This document shows positions 62,550-64,000 of a DNA stretch of 64,000 bases, one piece after another. The stretch lies in contig NZ_SUQN01000003.1 of NCBI RefSeq assembly GCF_013337685.1, forward strand, positions 124,001 to 188,000, in the 5' to 3' direction. Position 1 is the stretch's first letter. Each line of letters opens with the position of its first letter. The notes under the pieces were generated by a model that worked only from the letters and a program-made list of their open reading frames with translations, had not been told where the DNA came from and did no database searches. The stretch comes from Citrobacter gillenii. Its GTDB lineage: Bacteria > Pseudomonadota > Gammaproteobacteria > Enterobacterales > Enterobacteriaceae. The position numbers and the translations under genes are program-made.

Positions 62550-64000
62550 ATGGATATCGTTGGCAGACAAAACTTACGTCAGATGTGGGACGACCTGGCC
62601 GGGGTGTACGGAGATAAAGCAGCACTTATTTTCGAATCCTGCGAAGGAAACGTTCGGCAGTTTAGCTATGCCTCACTTAATGAAGAGATTAACCGTACGG
62701 CGAACCTTTTTCATTCATTGGGCATACGCAAAGGCGATAAGGTCGCATTACATCTGGATAACTGCCCGGAGTTCATTTTTTGCTGGTTTGGGCTGGCAAA
62801 AATTGGCGCCGTGATGGTACCGATTAACGCCCGCTTGCTGGGGGAAGAAAGCGCCTGGATCCTGCAAAACAGCCAGGTCAGCCTGCTGGTCACCAGCGCT
62901 CAGTTTTATCCAATGTACCGCCAGATAAAACGGGAAAATACCACCCCGCTTAATCACATTTGTCTCATCGGAGAGCAGGTTCCGGCTGACGATGGCGTGA
63001 GCCATTTTTCTCAGCTCAAGGACCAGCAGCCGACAACGCTGTGCTATACACCACCGTTATCCACTGATGACACGGCAGAAATTCTGTTTACCTCAGGCAC
63101 CACCTCGCGTCCCAAAGGGGTGGTGATTACCCACTATAACCTGCGTTTTGCCGGTTACTACTCCGCCTGGCAGTGCGCCCTGCGCGATGACGACGTCTAC
63201 CTGACGGTCATGCCCGCTTTCCATATTGACTGCCAGTGTACGGCAGCCATGGCGGCTTTTTCCGCAGGCAGTACCTTTGTGCTGATAGAGAAATACAGCG
63301 CCCGGGCCTTCTGGGACCAGGTACGTAAATATCAGGCGACGGTGACGGAATGCATTCCGATGATGATCCGCACCCTGATGGTACAGCCCGCAAGCCCGAC
63401 TGACAGGCAGCACAAGCTGCGCGAAGTGATGTTCTACCTCAATTTATCGGTGCAGGAAAAAGATGATTTTATCACGCGCTTTGGCGTTAGGCTGCTGACC
63501 TCCTACGGCATGACGGAAACCATCGTCGGTATTATTGGTGACCGCCCCGGTGACCAACGGCGCTGGCCTTCCATTGGCCGCGTGGGCTTTAGCTATGAAG
63601 CCGAAATCCGCGACGATCATAATCAGCCGTTACCTGCCGGAGAGATTGGCGAAATCTGCATTAAAGGCGTGCCGGGTAAAACGATATTTAAAGAGTACTA
63701 CGCACAGCCACAGGCCACGGCCAACGCGCTGGAGCCGGACGGCTGGTTGCATACCGGTGATTCCGGCTACCGGGATGAAGACGGCTTTTTCTATTTCGTT
63801 GACCGGCGCTGCAACATGATTAAACGCGGTGGGGAAAATGTTTCCTGCGTCGAGCTGGAAAATATAATCGCTGCTCACCCTAAAATTCAGGACATTGTCA
63901 TTGTCGGTATTAAAGACGCTATCCGCGATGAGGCGATTAAAGCCTTTATCGTATTGAATGAGGGGGAAACATTAAGCGAAGCGGAATTTTTCAGTTTCTG
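62550..64000 (+). CDS. caiC: CaiC, betaine/carnitine CoA ligase (3' end cut by window)
   Basis: AMP-forming acyl-CoA synthetase that activates carnitine, crotonobetaine and gamma-butyrobetaine. About 483 codons are present from the ATG at 62550, starting [18 protein letters not shown]; the last 35 or so residues lie beyond the window. The P-loop [12 protein letters not shown] is at about 181-192, SYGMTET near 320 and the hinge region [17 protein letters not shown] near 398. The stop is outside the window. A short frame at 62536-62814 is a shadow in another frame. Confidence 0.95.
   Translation, partial: MDIVGRQNLRQMWDDLAGVYGDKAALIFESCEGNVRQFSYASLNEEINRTANLFHSLGIRKGDKVALHLDNCPEFIFCWFGLAKIGAVMVPINARLLGEESAWILQNSQVSLLVTSAQFYPMYRQIKRENTTPLNHICLIGEQVPADDGVSHFSQLKDQQPTTLCYTPPLSTDDTAEILFTSGTTSRPKGVVITHYNLRFAGYYSAWQCALRDDDVYLTVMPAFHIDCQCTAAMAAFSAGSTFVLIEKYSARAFWDQVRKYQATVTECIPMMIRTLMVQPASPTDRQHKLREVMFYLNLSVQEKDDFITRFGVRLLTSYGMTETIVGIIGDRPGDQRRWPSIGRVGFSYEAEIRDDHNQPLPAGEIGEICIKGVPGKTIFKEYYAQPQATANALEPDGWLHTGDSGYRDEDGFFYFVDRRCNMIKRGGENVSCVELENIIAAHPKIQDIVIVGIKDAIRDEAIKAFIVLNEGETLSEAEFFSF

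Noticed and set aside
62536-62814. 92-codon frame at the start of caiC
   Set aside because: It is shifted relative to the true caiC frame, which runs open from 62550 to the window end and has clear AMP-ligase motifs.

Overview
The window is a stretch of enterobacterial chromosome that runs, in mirror orientation, through almost the same gene order as minutes 0.8 to 2 of the Escherichia coli map, from murG back to caiC. Protein lengths and sequences are close to E. coli and Salmonella. A 281-residue AraC, a YgdI/YgdR-type lipoprotein gene beside kefF, REP elements of the enteric type and an intact cai-fix locus fit Citrobacter best. The genus is inferred from remembered sequences, not from a search.

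Layout. 1-10.7 kb (minus strand): the division and cell wall (dcw) cluster, mraZ-rsmH-ftsL-ftsI-murE-murF-mraY-murD-ftsW-murG, with murG cut by the window edge, tightly overlapping genes and three MraZ boxes at the front. 11.3-16 kb (minus): cra, ilvIH and leuO. 16.6-21.5 kb (plus): the leucine operon with leader peptide leuL, attenuator and leuABCD. 21.6-24.8 kb: setA and the small RNA sgrS (with the SgrT peptide), divergent from sgrR. 24.9-28.5 kb: a TPP riboswitch followed by thiBPQ, then yabI. 29.5-34.7 kb: araC divergent from araBAD. 34.7-35.1 kb: an orphan gene in an AT-rich island. 35.6-41.7 kb: polB, rapA, rluA. 41.8-49.6 kb: djlA, then lptD-surA-pdxA-rsmA-apaG-apaH. 49.7-54.6 kb (minus): folA, kefC, kefF, a small lipoprotein and yaaU. 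54.7-64 kb: fixABCX divergent from caiTABC, with caiC cut by the right edge.

Most of the window is conserved core. The parts that repay attention are: (i) the thiB leader, where the TPP aptamer has a roughly 90-nt extension in its P3 arm that contains sequence related to a palindromic repeat lying downstream, with another palindrome upstream; (ii) a 128-residue orphan protein built of about two and a half internal repeats, encoded in an AT-rich gap of about 960 bp between araD and polB; (iii) two copies of an 11-13-11 bp inverted repeat between fixA and caiT that match the described architecture of CaiF operators; (iv) a short, diverged SgrT inside SgrS. I found no insertion sequence, prophage, CRISPR array, tRNA or rRNA gene, and no clear new multi-gene system.
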